A DNA stretch of 64,000 nt from Amborella trichopoda (lineage: Eukaryota > Streptophyta > Magnoliopsida > Amborellales > Amborellaceae), in assembly GCF_000471905.2 (NCBI RefSeq), contig NW_006498469.1, positions 466,994 through 530,993 on the forward strand, read 5' to 3'. Position 1 is the first letter of the stretch; each line of letters opens with the position of its first letter. Made by a program: the position numbers and the translations under genes. Below the pieces are notes generated by a model, which saw only the letters and a program-made list of their open reading frames with translations, was not told the origin of the DNA and searched no databases. This document shows, piece by piece, positions 24,994 through 36,500 of the stretch.

Positions 24994-26555
24994 CTTATTC
25001 TTATTCTTATTGTTGTTCTTGTTGTTGTTTTTGTTGTAGTTTCTTATTCTTATTATTGTTGGTGTGTTTTTTCTTATTCTTGTTGTAGTTCTTGTTCTTA
25101 TTCTTGTTTTTGTTATTATTCTCGTTCTTGATCTTGTTATTGTTCTTGTTATTCTTGTTGTTGTCGTTGTTGTTATTCTTGTTTTTATTATTGTTCTTGT
25201 TGTTGTTCTTGTTCTTCTTGTTGCTGTTGTTAGTGTTACTATTGTCGTTATGCTTTTGCTTGTTCTTGTTTTTATTATTATTTTTTGTTGTTTTTCTTGT
25301 TGTTGTTGTTAATGTTCTTTTTCTTGTTTTTCTTGTTCTTGTTATTTTTGTTCTGATACTTGTTCTTGTTTATGTTGTTTTTGTTATTGTTCTTTTCATC
25401 TTTATGTTGTTTTTGGGTTGTTGTTTTTTTGTTATCATTGTTGTTCTTATCGTTGTTTTTTCTCTTGTTGTTCTTGTTCTTGTTCTTGTTCTTGTTATTG
25501 TTCTTGTTTTCATTCTTATTCTTGTTCTTATTATTTTTTTCTTGTTCTTGTTCTTGTTCTTGTTCTTGTTCTTGTTCTTATTCTTGTTCTTGTTCTTGTT
25601 CTTATTGTTTTTTTCTTGTTCTTGTTCTTGTTCTTGTTCATGTTCTTATTCTTGTTCTTGTTCTTATTCTTGTTCTTGTTATCATTGTTGTGCCTTTCAT
25701 TGTTCTTGTTCTTGTTCTTGTTCTTGTTATCATTGTTGTTCTTATCGTTGTTCTTGTTTTTTGTTATCATTGTTATTCTTATCATTGTTTTTGCTCTTGT
25801 TGTTCTTGTTCTTGTTATTGTTCTTGTTTTTGTTCTTATTCTTGTCCTTATTGTTCTTTTTCTTGTTCTTGTTCTTGTTCTTCTTCTTCTTCTTCTTGTT
25901 TCTTGCTCTTGTTGTTTTTGTTGTTCTTATTGTCGTTGTTCTTATTTTCATTTTTATCCTTGTTGTTGTTGTTGTTATTATTATTGTTCATGTTGTTGTT
26001 CTTGTTATTATTCTTATTTTTGTTCTTATTCTTGTTCTTATTGCTTTTTTTCTTGCTATTGTTCTTGTTCTTTTTCTTATTCTTGTTGTTCTTCTTGTTT
26101 CTTGCTCTTGTTGTTCTTATTGTTGTTGTTCTTGTTGTTGTTGTTATTATTATTGTTCATGTTGTTGTTCTTGTTATTATTCTTATTCTTGTTTTTGTTG
26201 TTTTTGTTGTTTTTGTTCTTGTTCTTGTTCTTGTTCTTATTCTTGTTCTTATTGTTGTTCTTTTTGTCCTTGTCCTTGTCCTTGTCATTGTTCTTATTCT
26301 TGTTGTTCTTATTCTTATTCTTGTTTTTGTTCTTGTTGCTCTTATTATTCTAATTGTTGTTATTGTTCTCTTTTTTATTCTTGTTGTTGTTCTTTTTCTT
26401 GTTATTGTTCTTCTTGTTGTTCTCTTTCTTGTTCTTGTTCTTGTTCTTATTCTTATTTTAGTTCTTGTTGTTATTGTTGTTATTGTTATTCTTGTGTTCT
26501 TGTTCTTGTTCTCATTCTTGTTTTTGTTGTTATTATTGTTATTATTATTGTTATT
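22175..26555. repeat. Higher-order repeat copy, C deleted
   Basis: E 22175, A 22927 and B 24240 have normal spacing. At about 25415-25430 the sequence jumps from the stretch between B and C directly to D-type sequence (TTTTTTGTTATCATTGTTG). Landmark C and the TCTTGGTCG part of D are absent. E returns at 26556. The copy includes the XY block that is duplicated, in the opposite order, at 11236-13050. Confidence 0.72.
23291..25200. repeat. Blocks X (23291-23985) and Y (24118-25200), copy 2
   Basis: This is the partner of 11236-13050. Here X comes first, followed by about 130 bp of ordinary pre-B sequence and then Y, which is the order expected from intact higher-order units. The near identity over about 1.8 kb, 11-13 kb away, contrasts with the divergence between other unit copies. 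Confidence 0.87.
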
Positions 26556-26936
26556 GTATTTGTTATAGTTCTTATTGTTGGTGTTGCTGTTGTTCTTATC
26601 CTTGTTGTTATTTTTGTTGTAGTTTATGTTGTTATTGTTGTTGTTGTTGTTATTTTTATTGATCTTTTTCTTCTTCTTCTTCTTGTTGTTGCAGTTCTTG
26701 TTTTATTCTTGTTTTCGTTGTTTTTGTTCTTGTTGTCCTTGTTTTTGTTTTTGTTTTTTGTTCTTGTTGTCGTTTTTGTTTTTGTTTTTGTTGTCGTTGT
26801 TTTAATTTTGTTCTCGTTATTGTTCTTGTTCTTCTTGTTGCTGTTGTAGTTTCTTTTCTTGTTCTTATAGTTATTCTCGTTGTTTTTTTTTTTTTTTGTT
26901 CTTAATTTTGTTGTTCTTGGTGTTGTTATTTTTCGT

Positions 26937-26996
26937 TTTCTTTTTCTTTTTTTTTCTTTTTCTTTTTCTTTTTCTTTTTCTTTTTCTTTTTCTTGT
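26937..26996. repeat. (CTTTTT)n run
   Basis: About nine CTTTTT hexamers with one T-run interruption. Equivalent positions in other copies have only two to four (for example 540-565 and 16662-16685). It is a local expansion of a pyrimidine-only hexamer. Confidence 0.9.
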
Positions 26997-27137
26997 TGCC
27001 GTTCTTGTTGTTGTTATTTTTGTTGTTTTCATTTTCTTTTTCTTATTCTTTTTGTTATTTTTATGATTGTTTTTCTTGTTCTTGTTTTTGTTCTTGTCTT
27101 TCTTGTTCTTGTTATTCTTGTTCTGGTATTTGTTCTT

Positions 27138-27299
27138 ATTCTTGTTCATGTTATTATTGTTTTTGTCCTTATTCTTTTCTTCTTTATGTAGTTTTTGTGT
27201 TGTTGTATTTTTGTTCTTATTCTTGTTCATGTTATTATTGTTTTTGTCCTTATTCTTTTCTTCTTTATGTTGTTTTTGTGTTGTTGTATTTTTGTTCTT
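27138..27299. repeat. 81-bp tandem duplication
   Basis: A segment including GTCCTTATTCTTTTCTTC and TCTTTATG occurs twice, with TCTTTATG at 27181 and 27262. The first copy has TATGTAG where the second has TATGTTG. This conserved segment lies just before A and occurs once in most other units. Confidence 0.9.
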
Positions 27300-29197
27300 G
27301 TTCTTGTTCTTGTTGTTGTTTTTGTTTTTATTATTGTTCTTGTTCTTATCGTTATTCTTGTTGTGGTTGTTATGTTCTTCTTCTTGATCTGGTTTTTATT
27401 CATATTTTTTTATTATTCTTCTTATTTTTGTTGTTGTTATTATTCTTGTTCTCGTACTTGTTCTTGTTATTTTTATTGTTCTTTTTGTTTTTGTTTTTGT
27501 TATTGTGTTATTGTTCTTGTTGTTGTTCTTATTCTTATTCTTCTTGATCTTTTTCTTCTTGTTCTTGTTGTTGTTCTTTTTCTTGTACTAGTTCTTGTTG
27601 TTGCTCTTGTTCTTGCTCTTGTTCTTGTTCTTGTTCTTGTTGTTATTATTCTTGTTCTTTTTGTTGTTAATGTTCTTGTTATTATTCTTTTTTTCTGCTT
27701 CTTGTACTTGTTGTTCTTGTTCTTATTCGAGTTCTTGTAATTGTTCTTGTTGTTGTTCTTATTGTTTTCTTGATCTTATTGTTGTTATTTCTTGTTGTTG
27801 TTCTTGTACTTGTCCTTGATGTTTTTCTTATTCTTATTCTTATTCTTTTTCTTTTTCTTGTTCCTCTTCTTATTTTTGTTCTTATTCTTGTTCATGTTCA
27901 TGTTCATGTTCATGTTGTTGTTGTTGTTATTATTCATGTTCATGTTTTTATTCTTGATGTTCTTGTTCTTGTTCTTGTTCTTATTCTTGTTGTTCTTGTT
28001 ATTGTTCTTTTTCTTGTTCTTGTTCTTGTTCTTATTGTTGTTCTTCTTGTTCTTATTGTTGTTCTTGTTATTATTATTGTTGTTCTTGTTCTTGTTCTTA
28101 TTCTTATTGTTCTTGTTTTTGTTGTATTCTTATTCTTGTTGTTATTGTTGTTGTCCTTGTTGTTCTTGTTGTTCTTGTTGTTGTTCTTATTCTAGTTTTA
28201 GTTCTAGTTCTTGTTGTTCTTCTTGTAGTTGTTGTTGTTCTTATTGTTGTCATTGTTGTTCTTGTTGTTCTTTATGTTCATGTTCATGTTCATGTTGTTG
28301 TTTTTGTTCTTTTTATTGTTCTTGTAGTTATTGTAGTTGTTGTTATTGTTGTTGTTCTTATTGTTGTTGTTATTATTGTTGTTCTTGTTCTTATTTTATC
28401 TTATTTTGTTGTTGTTGTACTTCTTCTAGTTATAATTGTTCTTATTGTTATTGTTGTTCTTATTGTTATTGTTATTGTTCTTATTGTTTTTGTTCTTCTC
28501 ATGTTGTTTTCCTTGGTTCTTGTTATTGATGTTCTTGTTGTTGTTCTTATTGTAGTTCATATTGTTGTTATTTTTATTGTTCTTGCTCTTGTTTTACTAG
28601 TTCTTGTTATTGCTCTTATGCTTGTTGTTGTTCTTGTTGTTGTCTTGTTCATATTTTTATTCTTTTTTTTGTTATTATTTTTATTCTTATTGTTATTCTT
28701 GTTCATATTGTTATTGTTCTAGTTCATGTTGTTGTTTTTGTTATTAAGGGTGTTCTTGTTCTTTTTGTTCTTTTTGTTCTTCTTGTTGTTGTTGTTCTTA
28801 TTGTTGTTGGTGGTCTTGTTCTTTTTTTCTTATTGTTGTTGTTGTTGTTGTTGTTTTTGTTCATGTTCTTGTACTTGTTCTTAGTTGTTCTTGTTCTAGT
28901 TCATGTTCTTGTTGTTGTTGGTGTTGTTTACTTATTCTTGTTTTTGTTTTTATTTTTGGTCTTGTTCTTGTTCATGTTGTTGTTCTTGTTTTTATTGTGT
29001 ATTCTTGTTATTTTTTTTTGTTCTTGTTGTTGTTATTTGTTGTTTTTTGTTCTTGTTTTTTTGTTATTATTCTTTGTTCTTCTTCTTTTTCATGCTATTT
29101 TTCTTATTTTTGTTCTTGTTTTTCTTCTTGTTCTTGTTCTCTTTTTGTTGTTGTTCTTGTTGTTCTTTTTCTTGTTCTTGTTACTGTTGTTGTTGTT

Positions 29198-29465
29198 GTA
29201 TTTGTTCTTGTTGTCATTGTTGGTGTTGTATTTGTTCTTGTTGCCATTGTTGTTTTTTTTTATTCTTGTTTTTTGTGTTTCTTATTGTTGTTCTTATTAT
29301 TGTTGTTCTTGTTGTGGCTGTTGTTGTTGTTGTATTTGTTCTTGTTGTCATTGTTGGTGTTGTATTTGTTCTTGTTGCCATTGTTGTTTTTTTTTATTCT
29401 TGTTTTTTGTGTTTCTTATTGTTGTTCTTATTATTGTTGTTCTTGTTGTGGCTGTTGTTGTTGTT
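29198..29465. repeat. 134-bp tandem duplication, apparently perfect
   Basis: Two adjacent 134-bp copies (29198-29331 and 29332-29465) look identical by eye. They carry TGTCATTGTTGGTG, TTGCCATTG and TTGTGGCTG in the same places. 134 is not divisible by three, so the second copy sits in a different TTN phase. Identity implies a very recent slippage or unequal-exchange event. Confidence 0.92.
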
Positions 29466-30856
29466 GTTGTTGTTATTGTTGTTGTTATCCTTTCTTTATC
29501 TTGTTGTTGTTCTTGTGGTTGTTGCTCTTTTTTTGTTCTTGTTCTTGTTCTTATTATTGTTGTTGTTGTTGTTGTTGTTCTTGTACTTATTGTTATTCTT
29601 ATTGTTGTTCTTGTTGTTGTTTTTGCTGTAGTTTCTTATTCTTATTGTTGTTGGTGTGCTTTTTCTTATTCTTATTGTAATTCTTGTTTTTGTTATTGTT
29701 CTTGTTCTTGATCTTGTTATTGTTCTTGTTGTTCTTGTTGTTGTCATTGTTGTTATTCTTGTTTTTATTGTTATTCTTGTCGCTGTTATTCTTCTTGTTG
29801 TTGTTGTTGGTTTTTTTGTTTTAATAGTTCTTATTGTTGTTGTTCTTGATCTTGTTCTTGTTCTGGTTCTTGATCTTATTTTTCTTGGTGTTGTTTTTCT
29901 TGTTCTTGTTGTCGTTCTTCTTGTTGTTGTTACTATTGTTGTTATTCTTTTGCTTGTTCTTGTTCTTGTTATATTTTTTTTTGTTGTTGTTCTTGTTGTT
30001 GTTCTTATTCTAGTTCATATTGTTGTTGTTATTTTTATTGTTCTTGCTCTTGTTGTTCTAGTTCTTGTTATTATTCTTATTCTTGTTGTTGTCTTGTTCT
30101 TGTTTTTATTCTTTTTATTGTTATTGCTTTTATTCTTATTATTATGCTTGTTCATGTTGTTATTGTTCTTGTTCATATTGTTGTTGTTTTTTTAGTTAAG
30201 AGTGTTCTTGTTCTTTTTGTTCTTATTGTTGTTGTTGTTCTTATGGTTGTTGGTGGTCTTGTTTTTTTTTTCTTATTGTTGTTGTTGTTGTTGTTGTTGT
30301 TATTTTTGTTGTTGTTTTTGTTGTTGTTTTTGTTCATGTTCTTGTACTTGTTCTTGGTTGTTCTTGTTCTAGTTCATGTTCTTTTTGTTGTTGTTGTTGT
30401 TATTCTTATTCTTGTTTTTGTTTTTATTTTGGGTCTTGTTCTTGTTCATGTTGTTGTTCTTGTTTTTGTTGTGTATTCTTGTTATTTTTTTTTTTTTTAT
30501 TGTTGTTATTTTATTTTTTTTGTTCTTATTTTTTTGTTATTGTTCTTATTGTTCTTTGTTCTTTGTTCTTTTTCTTTTTCTTGTTATTTTTTTTATTCTT
30601 GTTCTTGTTTTTCTTCTTGTTCTCGTTCTTCTTTTTGTTGTTGTTCTTGTTGTTCTTTTTCTTGTTCTTGTTACTATTGTTGTTCGTGGTATTGTTGTTG
30701 TTGTATTTGTTCTTGTTGTCATTGTTGTATTTGTTCATGTTGTAATTGTTGTTGTTGTTGTTGTTGTTATTATTATTGTTGTTGTTATCCTTTTCTTTTC
30801 CTTGTTGTTGTACTTGTGGTTGTTGCTCTTTTTTTGTTCTTGTTCTTGTTCTTATT

Positions 30857-30889
<33 letters not shown>

Positions 30890-30954
30890 CTTGTTCTTAT
30901 TCTTATTTTTATTGTTGTTCTTGTTGTTGTTTTTGTTGTAGTTTCTTATTCTTG

Positions 30955-31046
30955 TTGTTGTTGTGTGCTTTTTCTTATTCTTGTTGTTGTTGGTGTGCTT
31001 TTTCTTATTCTTGTTGTTGTTGGTGTGCTTTTTCTTATTCTTGTTG
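30955..31046. repeat. 30-bp unit, three copies (GTGTGCTTTTTC)
   Basis: GTGTGC occurs at 30963, 30993 and 31023, each followed by TTTTTCTTATTCTTG and a GTT run. Other higher-order copies carry one GTGTGC landmark at this position (for example 8308 and 39579). Confidence 0.9.
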
Positions 31047-33548
31047 TAGTTCTTGTTCTTATTCTTGTTTTTGTTATTGTTCTTGTTTTTTATCTTGTTA
31101 TTGTTCTTGTTGTTCTTGTTATTCTTGTTGTTGTCGTTGTTGTTATTCTTGTTTTTATTATTGTTCTTGTTGTTGTTCTTGTTCTGCTTGTTGCTGTTGT
31201 TCGTTTTTTTGTTTTAGTAGTTCTTGTTGTTGTTGTTCTTGATCTTGTTCTTGTTCTGGTTCTTGATCGTGTTGTTCTTGGTGTTGTTTTTCTTGTTCTT
31301 GTTGTCGTTCTTCTTGTTGTTACTATTGTTGTTATTCTTTTGCTTGTTGTTGTTCTTATTATGTTTTTTGTTGTTGTTGTTGTTCTTGTTAATGTTCTTA
31401 TTCTTGTCTTTCTTTTTCTTGTTGTTCTTGTTATTTTTTTTCTTGTACTTGTTCTTGTTCTTGTTTTTGTTTTTTTTGTTTTTGTTCTTTTCATCTTTAT
31501 GTTGTTGTTTTTGTATTGTTGTTGTTGTTGCATTCTTCTTATTATTCTTCTTGTTCTTGTTGTTGTTGTTCTTCTTCTTGTTTTTATCCTTATTGTTCTT
31601 GTTCTTATTATTGTTCTTGTTCTTATTTTTGTTGTTGATATTCTTGTTCTTTTTTTATTATTATTCTTCTTGTTTTTGTTGTTATTTTTAATGTTTTTGT
31701 TCTTCTTGTTCTTGTACTAATTGTTGTTGTTCTTGTTCTTTTTTTTTATTATTCTTCTTGTTTTGTTGTTATTGTTATTGTTCTTGTTCTTCTTGTTCTT
31801 GTACTAATTGTTGTTGTTCTTAATTTTTTTACTAGTTGTTATTGTTATTGTTGTTCTTGTTGTTCTTGTTCTTATTTTTGTTCTTGTTCTTGTTTTAGTT
31901 CTTGTTCTTGTTGTTATTATTCTTGTTCATGTTATTGTTCTTATTCTTATTCTTTTTTTCTGTATGTTATTGTTGTTGTTGTTGCTGTTCTTGTTTTTAT
32001 ACTTGTCCTTGTTTTTTTTTATCGTATTCTTGTTCTTGTTCATGTTGTTATTGTTCATGTTCATATTCTTCTTCTTTATGCTATTGTTCTTGTTCTTGTT
32101 AATCTTGTTATTGTTATCTTTCTTGTTCTTATTCTTGTCCTTATTATTCTTGTTCTTATTGTTCTTGTTCTTTGTTGTTCTTCTTATTGTTAATATTGTT
32201 GTTGTTATTATTTTTTATTTTATTACTGTTCTTGTTCTTGTTGTTCTTGTTTTTGTTCCTATGCTTGTTTTTATTGTTCTTCTTCTTCTTGTTTTTCTTT
32301 TTGTTGTTGTTGTTATTCTTGTACTTCTACTTGTTGTTATTGTTATTGTTTTTGTTCTTGTTCTAGTTCTTGTACTTCTACTTGTTATTCTTGTTCTTGT
32401 TCTTGTTCTTTTTCTTGTTCTTATTGTTGTTGTTCTTGTACTTGTTTTTATTCTTCCTGTTCTTGTTCTTGTACTAGTTTTTGTTCTTGTTCTTGTTCTT
32501 GTTCTTATTCTTGTTTTGATTCTTGTTCTAGTTATTGTTATTGTTCTTGTCCTTCTTGTTGTTCTTGTTCTTTTTTGTTGGTCATATTCTTGTTTTTTAT
32601 CATTGTTGTTCTTATTCTTGTTCTTGTTATCATTGTTGTGCTTATCATTGTTCTCGTTCTTGTTATCATTATTGTTCTTATCGTTGTTCTTGTTTTTTGT
32701 TATTATTGTTGTTCTTATCGTTGTTTTTGCTCTTGTTGTTCTTGTTCTTGTTCTTGTTATTATTCTTATTTTTGTTCTTATTCTTGTTCTTATTGTTCTT
32801 TTTTTTTTCTTGTTCTTGTTTTTGTTCTTGTTCTTGTTCTTGTTCTTCTTCTTCTTCTTCTTCTTATTTCTTGCTCTTGTTGTTTTTGTTGTTCTTATTG
32901 TCGTTGTTCTTGTTTTTGTTTTTATCCTTGTTGTTGTTGTTGTTCTTACTATTGTTCATGTTGTTGTTCTTGTTATTAGTCTTGTTTTTGTTCTTATTCT
33001 TGTTTTTATTGTTCTTTTTCTTGCTATTGTTCTTGTTCTTTTTCTTATTCTTGTTCTTCTTCTTGTTTCTTGCTCTTGTTGTTTTTGTTGTTCTTATTGT
33101 TGTTGTTGTTGTTTTTGTTTATCCTTGTTGTTGTTGTTGTTGTTATTATTGTTCATATTGCTATTCTTGTTATTATTCTTATTATTGTTTTTGTTGTTTC
33201 TGTTCTTGTTCTTGTTCTTGTTCTTGTTCTTGTTCTTGTTCTTATTCTCGTTCTTATTATTGTTCTTTTTGTCCTTGTCCTTGTCCTTGTCATTGTTCTT
33301 ATTCTTGTTGTTCTTGTTCTTGTTTTTGTTTTTGTTCTTGTTGTTCTTGTTATTCTAATTGTTGTTATTGTTCTTCTTTTTGTTCTTGTTGTTGTTCTTG
33401 TTCTTGTTATTGTTCTTCTTTTTGTTTTCTTTCTTGTTCTTATTCTTATTTTAGTTCTTGTTGTTGTTGTTGTTATTGTTATTCTTGTGTTCTTGTTCTT
33501 GTTCTTATTCTTGTTTTTGTTGTTATTATTGTTATTATTATTGTTATT

Positions 33549-36500
33549 GTGTTTGTTATAGTTCTTATTATTGATGTTGCTGTTGTTCTTATTCTTGTTG
33601 TTATTTTTATTGTAGTTTATGTTGTTATTGTTGCTGTTATTGTTATTTTTGTTGATCTTTTTCTTCGTCTTCTTGTTCTTGTTGTTGCAGTTCTTTTTCT
33701 ATTCTTGTTTTCGTTGTTTTTGTTCTTGTTGTTCTTATTATCATTATTTTTGTTTTTATTATTATTTTTGTTCTCGTTATTGTTCTTGTTCTTGTTCTTC
33801 TTGTTGCTATTGTTGTTGCTTTTCTTGTTCTTATAGTTATTCTCGTTGTTTTTGTTTTTGTTCTTGTTCTTATTGTTGTTGTTGTTGTTCTTAATCTTGT
33901 TGTTCTTGGTGTTGTTGTTCTTTTTCTTCTTTTTTTTCTTGTTCTTGTTCTTGTTATCGTTCTTGTTGTTGTTGTTGTTGTTATTGTTGTTGTTGTTGTT
34001 ATTGTTATTGTTGTTGTTGTTGTTGTTATTCATTTTCTTATTCTTCTTCTTGTTGTTATTTTTATGATTGTTGTTCTTGTTCTTATTCTTGTTCTTATTC
34101 TTGTTCTTGTCTTTTTTGTTCTTGTCTTTCTTGTTCTTGTTATTCTTGTTCTTATCTTTCTTGTTCTTATTATTCTTGTTCTTGCTTTCTTGTTCTTGTT
34201 ATTCTTGTTCTGGTATTTCTTCTTATTCTTGTTCATGTTATTGTTGTTTTTGTCCTTATTCTTTTCTTCTTTATGTTGTTTTTGTGTTGTTGTATTTTTG
34301 TTCTTGTTCTTGTTCTTGTTTATGTTCTTGTTGTTATTTTTATTTTTATTATTGTTCTTGTTCTTATCGTTATTCTTGTTGTGGTTGTTATGTTCTTGTT
34401 CTTAGTCTGGTTTTTATTCATATTTTTGTTATTATTCTTCTTATTTTTGTTGTTGTTATTATTCTTGTTCTCATACTTATTCTTGTTCTTTTTATTGTTC
34501 TTCTTGTTTTTTTTTGTTATTGTGTTCTTGTTCTTGTTGTTGTACTTATTCTTGTTCTTTTTGATCTTGTTCTTCTCATTCTTGTTGTTGTTCTTTACTT
34601 GTACTAGTTCTTGTTGTTGTTCTTGTTTTTGTTTTTATTCTTATTCTTGTTCTTGCTCTTGTTCTTGTTCTTGTTGTTATTATTCTTGTTCTTTTTCTTG
34701 TTAATGTTCTTGTTATTATTCTTTTTTTCTGCTTCTTGTACTTGTTGTTCTTGTTCTTATTCGAGTTCTTATACTTGTTCTTGATGTTGTTCTTGTTCTT
34801 GTTCTTGTTGTTGTTCTTATTCTTTTTCTTATTCTTATTGTTGTTATTTCTTGCTGTTGTTCTTGTACTTGTCCTTGTTGTTTTTCTTGTTCTTATTCTT
34901 GTTCTTCTTCTTGTTTTTGTTCTTATTCTTGTTCATGTTCATGTTGTTGTGGTTATTATTCATGTTCATGTTTTTATTCTTGATGTTCTTGTTCTTGTTC
35001 TTGTTGTTCTTGTTATTGTTCTTTTTCTTGTTCTTTTTCTTTTTCTTGTTCTTATTGTTATTCTTCTTGTTGTTATTGTTGTTCTTGTTCTTGTTCTTGT
35101 TCTTATTCTTATTCTTATTGTTCTTGTTTTTGTTTTCTTGTTCTTGTTGTTATTGTTGTTGTCCTTGTTGTTGTTCTTATTCTAGTTTTAGTTCTAGTTC
35201 TTGTTGTTGTTCTTATTCTAGTTTTAGTTCTAGTTCGTGTTGTTCTTGTTGTTCTTTTTGTAGTTTTTCTTGTAGTAGTTGTTGTTCTTATTGTTGTCAT
35301 TGTTTTTCTTGTAGTTCTTCATGTTCATGTTCATGTTCATGTTGTTGTTTTTGTTCTTTTTGTTGTTCTTGTAGTTATTGTAGTTGTTGTTATTGTTGTT
35401 GTTCTTATTGTTGTCGTTATTATTGTTGTTCTTGTTCTTGTTTTGTCTTATTTTGTTGTTGTTCTTCTTCTTCTAGTTATAGTTGTTCTTATTGATGTTG
35501 TTGTTCTTATTCTTGTTGTTCTTGTTGTTCTTAATGTTGTTCATGTTGTTATGTTACTTTTGTTCTTCCCATGTTGTTTTTTCTGGTTCTTGATGTTCTT
35601 GTTGTTGTTCTTATTCTAGTTCATATTATTGTTGTTATTTTTATTATCCTTGCTCTTGTTATTCTAGTTCTTGTTATTGTTCTTATTCTTGTTGTCGTTC
35701 TTGTTGTTGTCTTGTTCTTGTTTTTATTTTTTTTATTGTTATTGTTTTTATTCTTGTTATTATTCTTGTTCACGTTATTATTGTTCTTGTTCATGTTGTT
35801 ATTGTTCTTGTTCATGTTGTTGTTGTTATGGGTGTTCTTGTTCTTTTTGTTCTTATTGTTGTTGTTGTTCTTATTGTTGTTGGTGGTCTCTTTTTTTCTT
35901 ATTGTTGTTGTTGTTTTTGTTCATGTTCTTGTACTTGTTCTTAGTTGTTCTTGTTCTAGTTCATGTTCTTGTTGTTGTTGTTGTTGTTCTTATTCTTGTT
36001 TTTGTTTTTATTTTGGATCTTGTTCTTGTTCATATTATTGTTCTTGTTTTTGTTGTGTATTCTTATTATTTTTCTTGTTCTTGTTGTTGTTATTTTTTTT
36101 TTTTTGTTCTTTTTTATTGTTATTGTTCTTATTGTCTTTGTTCTTTTTCTTTTTCTTGTTATTTTTCTTCTTCTTGTTCTTATTTTTCCTCTTGTTCTAG
36201 TTCTTTTTTTTGTTGTTGTTCTTGTTGTTCTTTTTCTTGTTCTTGTTACTGTTGTTGTTCTTGTTATTATTGTTGTTCTTGTTGTTCTTTTTCTTGTTCT
36301 TGTTATTATTGTTGTTCTTGTTATTATTGTTTTTTTTTTGTTGTTTTTTGTGTTTGTTATTGTTGTTTTTATTATTGTTGTTCTTATTGTGGTTGTTCTT
36401 ATTGTTGTTGTTATTGTTTCTTTTTCTTGTTGTTGTTCTTGTGGTTATTGCACTTTTTTTGTTCTTGCTCTTGTTCTTATTATTGTTGTTGTTGTTGTCG

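Larger units (their letters stand above)
26556..33548. repeat. Higher-order repeat copy with duplicated B region
   Basis: E 26556, A 27399, B 28746, a second diverged B (TTAAGAGTG) 30198, C 31960 (variant CTGTATG) and D 32580. The two B segments are 1452 bp apart. B to C measured from the second B (1762 bp) is normal, so the extra length is a partial internal duplication. E returns at 33549. Confidence 0.72.

Noticed and set aside
30955..31046. GTGTGC cluster considered as a protein-binding site array
   Set aside because: It is a simple local triplication of a landmark present once in other units. Nothing else supports a regulatory role.
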